Assembly: GCA_029844215.1 (NCBI GenBank)
Contig: CM056728.1
Location: 3,348,001-3,412,000 of the forward strand
Direction of reading: 5' to 3'
DNA: 64,000 bases
Origin: Przewalskia tangutica
Taxonomy: Eukaryota > Streptophyta > Magnoliopsida > Solanales > Solanaceae
In this document: in pieces, positions 12,016-23,262 of the stretch
Layout: each line of letters opens with the position of its first letter
How positions within the stretch are numbered: position 1 is the stretch's first letter
Notes under the pieces: model-generated
What the model saw: the letters and a program-made list of their open reading frames with translations, nothing else
Told to the model about the DNA's origin: nothing
Databases searched by the model: none
Position numbers and translations under genes: made by a program

Positions 12016-12225
12016 TGGCTGAGGGGAAGCAGTAGGCGTAAAAGAGAGCATCAGTGGGCATTAAAACACAACAGCAGTGGGAATTAAAGGACAGCAACAG
12101 TAGGCGTTAAAAGAGCAGCAATGGGCATAAAAAATAGAGCAGCAGTAGGCGTAAAGGTTCGCAGCAATGGGCATAAAAAACAGAGCAGCAGTGGGCGTAA
12201 AGGGCAGCAGTAGCGTGGCCCTTAA
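12016..12225. repeat. Minisatellite, gcagcagtgggcgtaaa type
   Basis: About ten imperfect units of 18-30 bp with the core agcagcagtgggcgtaaa, alternating g/a at several sites. It abuts the point where the TNP2 reading frame ends, so it probably marks the deletion junction or an expanded intron. Confidence 0.85.
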
Positions 12226-12229
12226 AGTG

Positions 12230-13009
12230 CTACCCGCCATAGCAATTAGAATGAGTACCGAATTTGTTTTTCTTATACCGCTTCATACCACATTTGGGAC
12301 ATTCATTCAATTCTGCGTACTCTCCCCTAAATAAAATACAATCATCCGGACAAGCATGAATCTCCTGATCTGTTAACTCGATAGAGTTGAGCAATTGTTT
12401 AGCATCATAGGTTTTACGAGGGAGCACATTCCCATCTGGCAATAGATCACTTACAAGTTTCAATAGCTCTGTGAAGAACACATCAGAAATTTGGTGACTA
12501 GCTTTTAAGTTGTACAAAATCAACACAGCTGACAATTTTGAAGCCTTAGTACAACCCGACCACAATAGTAATCCAACATCTCCCCTTAAGTCATTACACA
12601 TATCAGGATGATCCCGCAACTTTTCATTGACAACACTTCGAGAATTCTTCACAGGACTGGATTTATTATTACCATCCCCCATATTACTTGTGTTCATTAT
12701 ATTTGTAAACTCAAATTAGGAGCCGGATTGACTTAATGAACTATGTTTACGTTTTCCACTTGAACTACCTTAGTCTTTGCTCTCACCATGATATGTCCAA
12801 ATCGTATATGTTATGTCAAAACCGTGACACATTAAATGCTCATGCAACTTTATTTGACCACTAACCTCATTTACATTTAGACATTTTCGACACAGACATT
12901 TAATGTACAATGAATTTTTAGCATTCTTGGTTGCATGAGCACAAAACTCCTCCACCCCTTTCTTATACTCTTCAGATAATCGATCCGCATTTACCCAGTC
13001 TCGATTCAT
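12230..13009 (-). pseudogene. TNP2-type CACTA transposase, N-terminal part
   Basis: Starting at the Met codon at 13009, the frame opens MNRDWVNADRLSEEY and continues through CLCRKCLN, HEHLMCHGF and YTIWTYHGE. This is the cysteine/histidine pattern of the transposase-associated N-terminal domain of plant TNP2 proteins. After two in-frame stops (near 12770 and 12726) the same frame continues to HACPDDCILFRGEYAELNECPKC-like sequence, the conserved segment preceding the TNP2 core (CPKCGMKRYKK near 12290). It ends at a stop in the minisatellite. The remaining ~600 residues with the DDE catalytic core are absent. TNP2 normally binds and cuts CACTA ends in the nucleus; this copy cannot. Confidence 0.85.
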
Positions 13010-13439
13010 CAAGAACAATACTACAAAAATCAGATAATACAACAATGAATTTAAAGCACATTTGAGGCTAAATATAATGAATGAAAAGTATTGTTTCTCA
13101 AACAAATATACACTTCAAACCCGTCAAAACTCTACTTAACGCAAACATTGAAACATACCTTGACGTCCGAAGCAGGGTTTTTCTCAAAACTCAAACGCTT
13201 GAAATTGGTATTACACTTGGGGATAATCTCATGGATGAGATGGAATTAGCTGGGTTCGATCGAATTAGCTCCTGAGATGAAGTTTTCATTTTTTGCGGAG
13301 AGGTTAGGGATTTGAAATTAGCCGGGTTCGATGTGAAATGAAATCGGGAGATTTCGTTTTGTAAATCTTTACAACTTACATAACGCTTTACTTCTATCGC
13401 TTCCACACGCGCTATTTAAGTGGAAAATTTTATATTATT

Positions 13440-13680
13440 ATATTAATAAATTAATTACGTAACGTAAATTATAATAGCGCTTTAAATAAGCGTTATGCAA
13501 GGCGTAACTTGCATAGCGCTTCGATTAAAATTTACGTAAAGCGCTATCCCTGTATTTTTTGATTAGATTGTTTTTTTTAATTTGAAAATTTGATAAAGCG
13601 CTATGCAAGCGCTTACTTAGATAGCGCTTTTAAAAAACGTTATCTAAGCTGCGTTACGCAAGCTGAAATCTATAGTAGTG
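13440..13680. repeat. CACTA subterminal repeats, right
   Basis: At least seven copies of tagcgctt/aagcgcta-like motifs in both orientations within the last ~240 bp, the expected arrangement for TNPA-type binding sites. Confidence 0.75.
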
Positions 13681-13683
13681 GAT

Positions 13684-13945
13684 AATTTATTTATTATTAT
13701 TTTATGTGGGAATAAGTTATGCAAAGTTTGATTATTCATCTATTAGTTACTTTATTTCTATCCTGCATAAATTAATATATAAATTTCTTCATAATGTATT
13801 AGTTATGCGCGCTCTAAATTGTAAACCAAGTATCGTATTAGGTGTTTTGAATTTTATACATAAAAAAGAATACTATCATCAAATATGATATTACTTATGC
13901 ATGATTTAATACATGAATACATTAGCTCATAATCAACTATCAAAT
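13684..13945. repeat. Tandem segment copy 2, right part
   Basis: Continues the second tandem copy after the CACTA insertion and matches 7580-8060 without its MITE. It is followed by ~260 bp leading into the 3' end of the GASA exon, probably its 3' untranslated region and downstream DNA. Confidence 0.65.
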
Positions 13946-14279
13946 AAATAAGGAATAGTACCACTCAAGTAACTCGTGTCCCCTAGCTACTTTCACTAAG
14001 GAAATCATTTTTCTCATTCTTAAGAAACTCGTTTTCCTAGAGAAAATAAATTCTGAAAATTTTGACCAACCAAACATAAAAAAAATTAAAATTATTTTCC
14101 TCCGTACCAAAAAACACCCCAATTAGCATAGACAAAAACTCATCTCAAGAAGAAAATTTAGAAACATAAAAATGATCCAACACCATTTGTATACAATTAA
14201 TGATATCATGGACACTTAGGTCCTTCTAACTTTGTCTTCCAATTATTGTAGCAAGAACAACACTCTTTTTGCTCAAAAG

Positions 14280-15102
14280 TGTTGGTATAATAATCTGTAT
14301 ATAGCCAAAATAATGTTTCAACACAATCTGTTTAAATAATTAATAAAAAACAGATTTCACAGTATAAAAAATGCTTAATTGAAATCAGTACAATAAACAG
14401 AATATGTTTTGAATAAGAAAAAATAATTTCAGAATATAATCGAGTCCACTTAATTCAAAGTGTGTCCTTAAGGAAATTATTCCCCTCACAGTACTCGAGG
14501 TTAATGGAATATCGTCTCCCAAGATAGAACGATTATCTTACCAGAATAGTAGTACTCCAAATTCCGGTAGCAGCGAACCACTCAACGACAGTATATCACA
14601 CAGACTTAGAAAGAGAGAATTTTTCAGATGAAGAAATTCGTATTGAATGAATTAGTGATAAATTCTTGGAACAAACAAGAATTTATAGTTGTTGGAGGTA
14701 CTGATTCTGAATGTTTGCAACCATTCAGAATAGTCACCAAATTTTAATTTTGGAGGGAAATTCGAAAAGAAATGACTTAAACCAGACGGGTCGGTCGCGG
14801 GTCTTGGGTCGATCCGTTTGGATTTATTTTTAATTAATTATATTAATTAAAGAAACGTTTGTCCAAAAAGATTCTCAATCAATCGATCCAAATTCAAATC
14901 CAAATCCAAAGCCGGAGCCGAGCGAGCGACGACGACGGCGCGAGGGGTCCTTGCCCTCTCAACCCTTTTAGCAACTAGAGAAGGTGTAATATAATATATA
15001 CACCTCTTTTCCTTCTCTTGTTTCGATGTGGGACAAAAGAGTCTTTTACTCCCTTTAATTTTCATCCCATCATTTCTCATTCACCAATATCAAAACCCAA
15101 CA
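14280..15102 (-). repeat. Copia 3' LTR
   Basis: 823 bp, starting tgttggtataataatctg on the plus strand and ending caaaacccaaca. It is closely similar to 22373-23172. Differences include single-base changes and a ~20-bp length difference near 14870-14900. Confidence 0.95.
14988..15003 (-). promoter_or_regulatory. Putative TATA box of copia LTR
   Basis: On the minus strand gtgtatatattatatt lies ~100 bp inside the LTR start. The same element is at the equivalent place in the 5' LTR (about 23055-23070) and in the fragment at 480-495. Inferred from position and sequence only. Confidence 0.5.
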
Positions 15103-15113
15103 ATCCCCCACAT
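15103..15113 (-). other. Polypurine tract
   Basis: On the minus strand tgtgggggat directly precedes the 3' LTR, the usual plus-strand primer site. Confidence 0.8.
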
Positions 15114-15675
15114 GAATGGGGAATAACTATAAGATAAAAGAATGTACGGATGAGTGTGATATACAAGCGAGAATTGACTGCATCTGGATAAGTAGGTTTC
15201 CCTTTGAACTTTTCGTAGTGAACTTATATCGGATATACTCGATCAATCGGTAGATTTGATATCTTTGAACCGTCGAACTTCGTTGTATACCTAGACAACA
15301 TAAGACACACAATCAACCCTCAAGCGTTTATGGATCTCACGGTTGTGTTCGTTTCAGCCATGAACACCGTCTGGTCTCATGAGTGCATAGAGAATGGGCA
15401 TTTACTGTCATTCCCCTTTAAAGCGGCTTACACTTAACACTCACATAGGTGATTTCTAAACATGTGGTCCTATAGCCACATTATCTGGTCATACATTGCC
15501 AGATTTAGATAATCATTAAAAAACTTTAATGCTTTATTAACAAGCCATAAAGTCTTATCCTTATTTCTGAACATTGTCTTCATCCAAGAATGAGTTGAGT
15601 TATTTGACAATGTTGAACCGCCAGTCACAACTTTGTTTGATCTCCTTGAACCTAGCTCTTGGGATCTCTAGTCTG
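15114..15675 (-). other. Copia 3' untranslated region
   Basis: Between the RNase H end and the polypurine tract. No coding sequence seen. Confidence 0.7.
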
Positions 15676-18480
15676 CTAGGTAGAGTTACCGCTATGATGA
15701 CTTTTCCTTGGCCTTAACCCCATTTCCATTGATGATCTACTAACTCCCTCTATAGATAAGCCTTTTGTAAGCGAATCCGTCACATTATCTCTTGATTTTA
15801 CATAATCAATTGTGATAACGCCACTAGAGAGGAGTTGTCTAACGGTATTGTGTCTTCGTCGTATGTGACGAGATTTTTCGTTATACATTACGCTCCCTGC
15901 CCTACCTATTGCTGCTTGACTGTCACAATGTATACATATAGGAGCCAAAGTTTTAGGCCAGAATGGAATATCTTCTAAGAAATTCCGGAGCCATTCAGCT
16001 TCTTCACCAGCCTTGTCTAAAGCTATAAATTCTGATTCCATTGTAGAGCGGTCGATGCATGTCTGTTTTGATGATTTCCAAGACATTGCTCCTCCGCCAA
16101 CGGTGAAAATATATCTACTCGTGGATTTAACTTCAAACGATCCGGTGATCCAATTTGCATCACTATATCCCTCAAGTACTGCGGGATATTTATTATAATG
16201 CAAATCATAGTTTTTGGTGTGTTGTAAATATCCAGAGACTCATTTCATTGTCATCCAATGAGTTTTATTGGGATTACTCGTGAATCGACTCAGCTTGCTT
16301 ATAGCACATGCTATATCTGGTCGTGTACAATTCATAATATACATCAAACTTCTCAAAACTCGTGCAAAGTCCAATTGTGAGTCACGTTCACCTTCATTCT
16401 TTTGAAGTGCAAAACTTACATCAATTGGAGTCTTTGTAACATTGAAATTTAAATACTTGAACTTGTCAAGTACTTTTTCAATATAATGTGACTGTGATAA
16501 TGCTAGACCTTGTGGAGTTTTATGGATCCTAATTCCTATGATCAAATCAGCAACCCCTAAGTCTTTCATGTCAAATTTGCTAGCGAGCATACGTTTCGTA
16601 GCATTTATATCGACAATATCTTTACTCATTATCAACATGTCATCAACATACAAACAAACAATGACTTCATGATTTGAAATATTTTTAATGTAAACACATT
16701 TGTCACACTCATTAATCTTAAATCCATTTGCCAACATTGTTTGATCAAATTTCGCATGCCATTGTTTGGGTGCTTGTTTAAGTCCATAAAGTGACTTAAC
16801 AAGTCTGCACACTTTCCTTTCTTTACCAGGAACCACAAAACCCTCAGGTTGTTCCATGTAAATTTCTTCCTCCAATTCTCCATTTAAGAAAGTTGTCTTG
16901 ACATCCATTTGATGGATTTCAAGACCGTATACGGCCGTCAGTGCCACTAACACCCGAATAGATGTTATTCTTGTTACCGGCGAGTATGTGTCAAAGTAAT
17001 CAAGACCTTCCTTTTGTCTATAACCTTTGACCACAAGTCTTGCCTTATATTTGTCAATAGTGCCATCAGCTTTCATTTTTCTTTTAAAAATCCATTTTGA
17101 TCCTAAAGGTTTATTTCCAGGAGGAAGATCAACTAATTTCCATGTATGGTTGTTTACAATTGATTCAATCTCACTATTTACTGCTTCTTTCCAAAATGTT
17201 GAATCAGAAGATGACATTGCTGTTTTAAATGTTTGAGGCTCATTTTCAAGCAAGAATGTTACAAAATCTGGTCCAAAGGAAGTAGATGTCTTTTGACGTT
17301 TGCTACGCCTTGGATCCTCTTTGCTTGGAATACTTTCCTTTGGTTCTTCCCGCGGACATTTAGATCTTTCACTTGACGACTCACATTTAGTTTTATACGG
17401 ATAGATGTTTTCAAAGAATTCAGCATTATCTGATTCAATTACCGTATTAACATAAATTTTGGGATTGTCCGATTTGTGAACCAAAAGCCGACAAGCTTTG
17501 CTGTTTGTAGCATAGCCAATAAAAACACAATCCACATTTTTTGTCCGATTTTTACCCTTTTGGGCAAAGGAGCTTGAACCTTTGCTAAACACCCCCACAC
17601 TTTGAAATATTTCAAGTTGGATTTTCTTCCTTTTCATAGATCATATGGAATAGATTGTGTTTTGTTGTGGGGTACTCTGTTGAGTATTCGATTAGCTGTA
17701 AGTATAGTTTCCCCCCACAAGCTCTGCGGTAAACCGAAACTAATTAATAAGGCATTCATCATTTTCTTTAATGTTCGATTTTTCCTTTCCGCAATTTCAT
17801 TTGATTGTGGTGTGTAAGGGGCAGTAGTTTGATGAATAATTCCATATTCCAAACATGTCTCTGCAAAAGGAGATTCGTACTCTCCACTCCTATCACTTCT
17901 AATCATTTTGATCTTTTTATTCAATTGATTTTCCACTTCGTTCTTGTATTGCTTAAATGCATTAATTGATTCATCCTTACTATTAAGCAAATACACACAA
18001 CAGTATCGAGTGCAATCGTCAATGAAAGTTATAAAATATTTTTTCCCACCACGAGATGGTATTGACTTCATATCACATATATCTGTGTGAATTAAGTCTA
18101 AAGGATTTGAATTTCTATCAATAGACTTATATGGATGTTTAACAAACTTAGATTCAACACAAATTTCACATTTTGATTTGTTACACTCGAATTTAAGCAA
18201 TACTTCTAAATTAATCAATTTTCGCAAGGTTTTGTAATTGACATGTCCTAAACGAACATGCCATAAGTCATTTGACTCCAATAAGTAAGACGAAGCTGAA
18301 TTTTCATTAATACTGTCAACAACCATTACATTGAGTTTGAAAAGGCCCTCGGTGAGGTAACCCTTTCCTATGAACAGATCATTCCTACTAATTACAATTT
18401 TCTCACTAACCAACACGCACTTAAACCCGTTCTTGATGAGTAGTCCGATTGAAACTAAATTCTTCTGAATTGTTGGAACG
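15676..18480 (-). pseudogene. Copia pol: integrase, RT, RNase H
   Basis: Three open segments cover the pol C-terminal two thirds. At 18480-17634 lies the end of the GAG-pre-integrase zinc region (HVPTIQKNLVSIGLL; CNKSKCEIC) and the integrase core, with HTDICD, IRSDRSGEYES and NEIAERKNRTL supplying the D, D, E. At 17637-16240 lies the reverse transcriptase with KWIFKRKMKADG, HQMDVKTTFLNGELEEEIYM and CLYVDDMLIM (the two-Asp active site). At 16203-15676 lies RNase H with GYSDANWITG, STMESEFIAL, CDSQAAIG and DSLTKGL. A frameshift separates the first two; a stop in MTMK-stop and a shift separate the last two. In life the polyprotein copies RNA to DNA and integrates it. The solo LTR at 18485 cuts it just before HVP. 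Confidence 0.95.
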
Positions 18481-18633
18481 TGCATGTCACGACCCAACCC
18501 CGGGCCGCGACTGGTGCCCTACCTGGGCACCCTTACAGGTATACATCAGAGATAATCAGCGGAACATACATCAAACTTATAACATAAATCAACAAGAAAT
18601 AAACAACAGGTTAGCCGATAAGGCTACCTCCCT

Positions 18634-18637
<4 letters not shown>

Positions 18638-18681
<44 letters not shown>
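18638..18681. repeat. (AT)n(GT)n microsatellite
   Basis: About 14 TA/AT dinucleotides followed by about 8 GT dinucleotides within the solo LTR. The related solo LTR at 49758 has an (AT)n tract at 50270-50293, a comparable but not identical place. Confidence 0.95.
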
Positions 18682-19261
18682 AGCCAAAAGCAGTTACATC
18701 CTTTTTCGTTTACAAGCTGACCCACAAGATATGACTACAGACCTCTAAGAGTATTGACATAACAACTGTGACGGGACAGGGCCCCGCCATATCCCTGAAT
18801 GTACAACAACCGACAATACCAGGGATCCGAACCAAAGATAAGCCTCCGGAGTGAATAGAGCTTTTATCCAAAACTGAACAGAGATCCTAGAGCGAGGATC
18901 ACCAACCTGTGTACCTAAAACCTGCGGGCATGAATGCACCTCAAGAGGCCGCACAACAGTGCAAGTATGGAACGAAAAATAAGGTACAATAAACAAATCA
19001 TAACTGTATAAAAGAATGAAAGGGACAAGTATAAAAGTAAATACCAGATCCTACCGTGTCATTACAACTCATGAACTTAATCGCACATTATTATCTTTTC
19101 CCATTTTTCAATAAGAGTTATAGTCAAATTCTTACGTACATACTTAGGAAAAATCATCAAGTTCATAAACACCTAACTTAGGTATCTTGCATAACATAAT
19201 CCGGTCCTTTATGGAGGGGCGTCTCATTTTGGAGTTCACTTTGATTATCCATACGTGATAA

Positions 19262-19437
19262 TGTAACCCGACCCATTTGCGGGACACGGCGAATTCATAA
19301 AAATCTTCCCACGAAGGTATACTGCCCGACCCATTCTGGAACGCGATAAAGTCATGTAAGTCTGCCCATAAAGGTATACTGCCCGACCAATTCCTGGGAC
19401 GCGATAAAGTCATATAAGTCTGCCCATAAAGTCACAT
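19262..19437. repeat. ~60-bp tandem repeat within solo LTR
   Basis: Three imperfect units containing ggtatactgcccgacc and gcgataaagtcatgtaagtc. The related LTRs have different tandem units in the corresponding part (47700-47812 and 50507-50825). Confidence 0.85.
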
Positions 19438-20767
19438 TGTCGATACATTTTCTTTTATTAACGTTGCAATGGCTTGTTCGATACTTATTCTCATTCGTGC
19501 AGTAAATTAGCAAAGTCAACTCGACTCCAAATACTTCCTAACGACTCTTACCAACATCCCCCATAAGACTTGGTAAGAACTTAGGATAACTTAGACATAC
19601 CTTTTACATAGAGTAAATCAACATACATACCTCTTAACTTCTAAGAGTAGAAGGAATCATGAAATAACACCACATGTATATTTCACACATAGAACATGCC
19701 AAAAGAAGAAAGAGGTTCACATACCTCGCGACGACTATCGACAAATAGCAAAATGCTCCAAGTACTTCAACCTTGCTAGCTTTTCCACCCTTCAAGTAGA
19801 ATACGCTACACGTAGTACTTCAACCTATGATAATCATAACATGTCTATCAACTCCTAGCTTCTCAATGTGGAATAATACTAAGTGCTAAGTCTCTTATTC
19901 TACAGAAATTTGGGCAGCACTTCCTTTGTTTCTACGTACTTTTTCACTTTTTTCAAGGCCCGAATTTAACAACTAAACATGCCACATTTAAGGACCAACA
20001 ATTCAGCTATCCAAAGGGGATTACACGCCTTACAAGACGTGTAAAATTCTGCCCCACAATTTATATAAAACAGTCTAATATTAACTTATCATTCTCGGCT
20101 ACAAAGTACAACCACATATAATCCTTTCCAATTCCTTTTCAATCCAAGTTGTTATTCTAACATGTTATATAGCTGCAACCAACTTTAACAACTATATCCC
20201 TTCTTTATATAACATGCGACGACTAAAACTAATAACTAAATTGAATTACAATCTTAATGGCTAACATGAGCTTTTCGGATTTTAGGCTTCCAAAATTCTA
20301 TAACACTTATCAATCTTCATAATATATGTTACATGATCATTTCTAACTTATCATAACATGGAATTTTCAATCACAATAGTAAGACGAAGATTTATACCTC
20401 AATAAGCCCAAATCCAATCCAAGATTTAAAGTCGATCCTTAGCAACTTTAGCTCCTCTTCTCGACGTTCCAATCCACTTAACCCTTAGAAGCTTGTGAAG
20501 AACTCCTCTTCAAGTTCCAACTTCAAAGTTGAAGAACACCTTAGGTTTTCATCTTGCGACTAACGTAAAAACGTAGTTTTTCCGGGATTTTTGTGTTGAG
20601 ATATCCTTAGAATACCTTTAGGGATCTTGGGTTTGAATATTGAGATTTATGGAGCAAGATTGTAAAATTTCTTCTCCCTTAATAGTGCTTGGCCGAGAGC
20701 TCTTGTTAGAGCACACAAGATTTCCCAATTTTTCTAAGTGTTGAAATTTGTCTAGTCTTGCACTAGT

Positions 20768-20782
20768 AAGGTGGATATATAC
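20768..20782 (-). promoter_or_regulatory. Putative TATA box of solo LTR
   Basis: On the minus strand gtagtatatatccacc lies ~470 bp from the LTR start. The equivalent place in the LTR at 45417 has ttataaata. Positional inference. Confidence 0.45.
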
Positions 20783-21253
20783 TACAACCAATGGCTAAGA
20801 TTAAAACATATGGATGGCTAGGATTAGATCAATTAGTCAATAATGTCAAGCTTCCACTTGTTCATTGACTTAGTCAATTCTTTATTCATCCTACAAGCAT
20901 GTGGAGGGTGACACGTGTCGCCATCCCATTGGTCCATAATATTTCATTTTCCCGAAATTTTCATAATTGGTCAAAATATCGGAAATCTCGTGGGCCCCAC
21001 AAAAACGTAAAATTTCTCGGGTGGGCCCCACGTATCCAACTCTGAAAATAAAATTCCATAGTTTCGATAAATTCCAACAGTCTCAAATAAAAATTCTGAG
21101 AACCCAATTCTCATTAACGAACAATTTTCCTTTCCGAGGTTCGGAAGATTTTTTCTTGGAAAACAATTCTTTCTTTCGTTCAAATTTTTAAGTCTTGTTT
21201 CCTTACGTACATTCTTATACACTCGTCCTGGAATTACGGGGTGTAACAGTGCA

Positions 21254-21560
21254 GAACATTGTTGAGAGTCAGGACCTTGCCGGAAGTCATCTTCAGAAGT
21301 ATCTTCCCATATCCTTCAACCTCGTCATTGCGGATTTCCCATAAACAAGACCTCTTCTGTCCAATGGAGCATATGTTGCAAATGCTTCTTTTGCAGCGGA
21401 AACATGTCGAGTGACACCAGAATTAAGCCACTACTCCTTTGGGTTTCCAACCAAATTGCACTTTGACAACATTACACACAGATCATTCATATCAATTGCC
21501 ATTATTTGTTTGTCACTGTCAAATCGACAAACTGTTTTACTTAATAAAACCAGAATAGCA
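21254..21560 (-). pseudogene. Copia gag end and protease fragment
   Basis: Read on the minus strand: MAIDMNDLC...KCNLVGNPKE, a stop (TAG, 21431-21433) where Trp is expected, then WLNSGVTRHVSAAKEAFATYAP. Copia proteases carry Asp-Ser-Gly-Ala/Thr here; this copy has Asn-Ser-Gly-Val (Asn codon at 21422-21424), so the catalytic aspartate is lost. Two frameshifts follow before GYGKILLKMTSGK and LTLNNVLH, which lead into the pol segment beyond the solo LTR. The protease would normally process the polyprotein. Upstream gag (capsid and zinc knuckle) is absent. Confidence 0.9.
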
Positions 21561-21574
21561 ATTAAATCACAGAC

Positions 21575-22345
21575 TCAAACGATGAAGATTTTATTTATTT
21601 AAATCGGAGTATGATTATGAAACTTAAACGGTGAAGATTTTATTTCTTCAAATCGTAATTTGAACGATGAAGATTTTATTTCTTCAAATCGCAGTATAAT
21701 TATGAAACTTTAGTATTCCAACGAAGTTTTTATATCTTCGAGTCAGAAAACTAATATTCATATGGAGTAGAAAACTACACAAGTTTTAATCTCCTTAAAC
21801 AGAACGACGGAGATTTTATGTTCTTCAAATCGTTGTACAATTATCACACGAGTAAGTCAAATTCATTCTTACTACCTTGAAAATAATCTTCACGTATTTC
21901 ATGCAATAAATATCATACACAACGGTGAAGATTTTATTTCTTCAAACCGAATTAATTTTGATAGCAACAAATATAATACACAACGGTGAAGATTTTATTT
22001 CTTCAAACCGAATCAAAATTGCTTGAAACGAAGTGCAGTAGATTGTATATTGTATACTTGATGAAGTTTTTATATCTTCAAATCAAGTTTCCAAATGAGT
22101 AGAAAGTTATGAAAACTTTAATCTCAACCGGAGTAGAAAATCCGAAGATTTTAGTCTCCAAACAACATACAAGAAAAACACTTTTTTTTTTCCTCTGAAA
22201 AAACCTTTTTTTTCTTTTGGAAAACACTTTTCCCTGGACTTTAATATTCCAACGAAGTTTTTATGTCTTCAAGTTAGAATATGAAATTTCATACGGAGTA
22301 GAAAACCACACAGGTTTTAATCTCCAAACTAGAATACATATTAAA
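21575..22345 (-). repeat. Copia leader with gaagattttatttcttc repeats
   Basis: At least ten imperfect copies of a ~30-60-bp motif centred on gaagattttatttcttcaaa. The core is self-complementary (gaaga...tcttc) and can form a small hairpin. It occupies the place where leader and gag should lie. A poly-T run with ttttttcctctgaaaaaacc sits near 22180. No open frame. Confidence 0.85.
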
Positions 22346-22372
22346 ATAAATTAAACACAATTTCCTTAAGAT

Positions 22373-23172
22373 TGTTGGTATAATAATCTGTATATAGCCA
22401 AAATAATGTTTCAACACAATCTGTTTAAATACTTAGTAAAAAACAGATTTCACAGTATAAAAAATACTTAATTGAAATCAGTACAATAAACAGAATATGT
22501 TTTGAATAAGAAAAAATAATTTCAGAATATAATCGAGCCCACTTAGTTCAAAGTGTGTCCTTAAGGAAATTATTCCCCTCACAATACTCGAGGTTAATGG
22601 AATATCGCCTCTCAGGATAGAACGATTATCTTACCAGAATAGTAGTACTCCAAATTCTGGTAGCAGCGAACCACTCAACGGCAGTATATCACACAGACTT
22701 AGGAAGAGAGAATTTTTCAGATGAAGAAATTCGTATTGAATGAATTAGTGATAAATTCTTGGAACAAACAAGAATTTATAGTTGTTGGAAGTACTGATTC
22801 TGAATGTTTGCAACCATTCAGAATAGTCACCAAAATTTAATTTTGGAGGGAAATTCGAAAAGAAAGGACTTAAACCGGACGGGTCGGTCGCGGGTCTTGG
22901 ATCGATCCGTTCGAATTTATTTTTAATTAATTATATTAATTAAAGAAACGTTTGTCCAAAAAGATTATCAATCCAAATTCAAAACCGGAGCCGAGCGACG
23001 ACGACGGCGCGAGGGGTCCTTGCCCTCTCAACCCTTTTAGCAACTAGAGAAGGTGTAATGTAATATATACACCTCTCTTTCCTTTTCTTTTTTCGATGTG
23101 GGATAAAAGAGCCTTTTACTCCATTTAATTTTCATCCCATCATTTCTCATTCACCAATATCAAAACCCAACA
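22373..23172 (-). repeat. Copia 5' LTR
   Basis: 800 bp, plus-strand start tgttggtataataatctg and end caaaacccaaca, then the duplicated aaaag. The bases just inside its end (minus strand atcttaaggaaattg) do not match the common initiator-Met primer site. Confidence 0.95.
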
Positions 23173-23262
23173 AAAAGTTCCCGGTGGAACACATTGGCAC
23201 CATTCACAACATTTGTTGCAGTAAAACAAGCAGACCTTTTTGTTAGATGTAGCTGAGCATCT

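Larger units (their letters stand above)
8278..13680 (-). mobile_element. CACTA (En/Spm-type) DNA transposon
   Basis: The element begins cactcctacataaaagtgc and ends, read inward, cactactatagatttcagc. It is flanked by a perfect 3-bp duplication gat (8275-8277 and 13681-13683). Near both ends, subterminal motifs of the form tagcgctt/aagcgcta recur in both orientations, as expected for transposase-binding sites. On the minus strand it carries the N-terminus of a TNP2 transposase and, further on, a spliced Ulp1/C48 peptidase domain. The DDE core of TNP2 is missing and a Tat-like LTR remnant lies in the middle, so the copy is non-autonomous. The left terminus has CACTC rather than CACTA. Confidence 0.92.
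18485..21248 (-). mobile_element. Solo LTR of Ty3-type element inside copia pol
   Basis: Begins tgtcacgacccaaccccggg and ends ggggtgtaaca on the plus strand, i.e. TGTTACACCCC to GTCGTGACA on the minus strand. This is the same start as the LTRs at 45417 and 55295. It is flanked by perfect gtgca duplications (18480-18484 and 21249-21253). At 2764 bp it has no internal region, so the element was lost by LTR-LTR recombination. It interrupts the copia pol frame between two adjacent codons of the LHVP motif. Confidence 0.95.
14280..23172 (-). mobile_element. Ty1/copia LTR retrotransposon in GASA exon
   Basis: The two LTRs (14280-15102 and 22373-23172) start TGTTGGG and end ACCAACA on the minus strand, and are flanked by perfect aaaag duplications. 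In element order: 5' LTR, leader with tandem repeats, short gag-end/protease, integrase, reverse transcriptase, RNase H, polypurine tract, 3' LTR. Most of gag is missing and pol has frameshifts, stops and a solo-LTR insertion. The copy is defective. Confidence 0.95.
14206..23262 (-). pseudogene. GASA/GAST1-like peptide gene, last exon split by copia
   Basis: GASA proteins are small secreted cysteine-rich peptides linked to gibberellin responses. The exon runs on the minus strand from a splice acceptor (ctag, 23263-23266) through 23262-23173, and resumes at 14274-14206. Visible landmarks are RCSATSNKK, CLFYCNKCCEWCQC, VPPGTF, then CYNNWKTK and the terminal KCP-stop (TGA at 14206-14208). This is the C-terminal part of the 12-cysteine domain (cysteines 3-12), closest in memory to tomato RSI-1 and GAST1. 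One extra cysteine precedes the usual Cys-x-Cys-Tyr. The copia element inserted right after the VPPGT motif with duplication of aaaag (14275-14279 and 23173-23177). Reading into the LTR meets a stop within about 12 codons. The exon(s) for the signal peptide and first two cysteines were not found. The split is certain; whether the gene was active before is unknown. Confidence 0.9.

Noticed and set aside
18449..18748. 99-codon open frame crossing a microsatellite
   Set aside because: Crosses the copia/solo-LTR junction and an (AT)n(GT)n tract, so it cannot be an ancestral gene.
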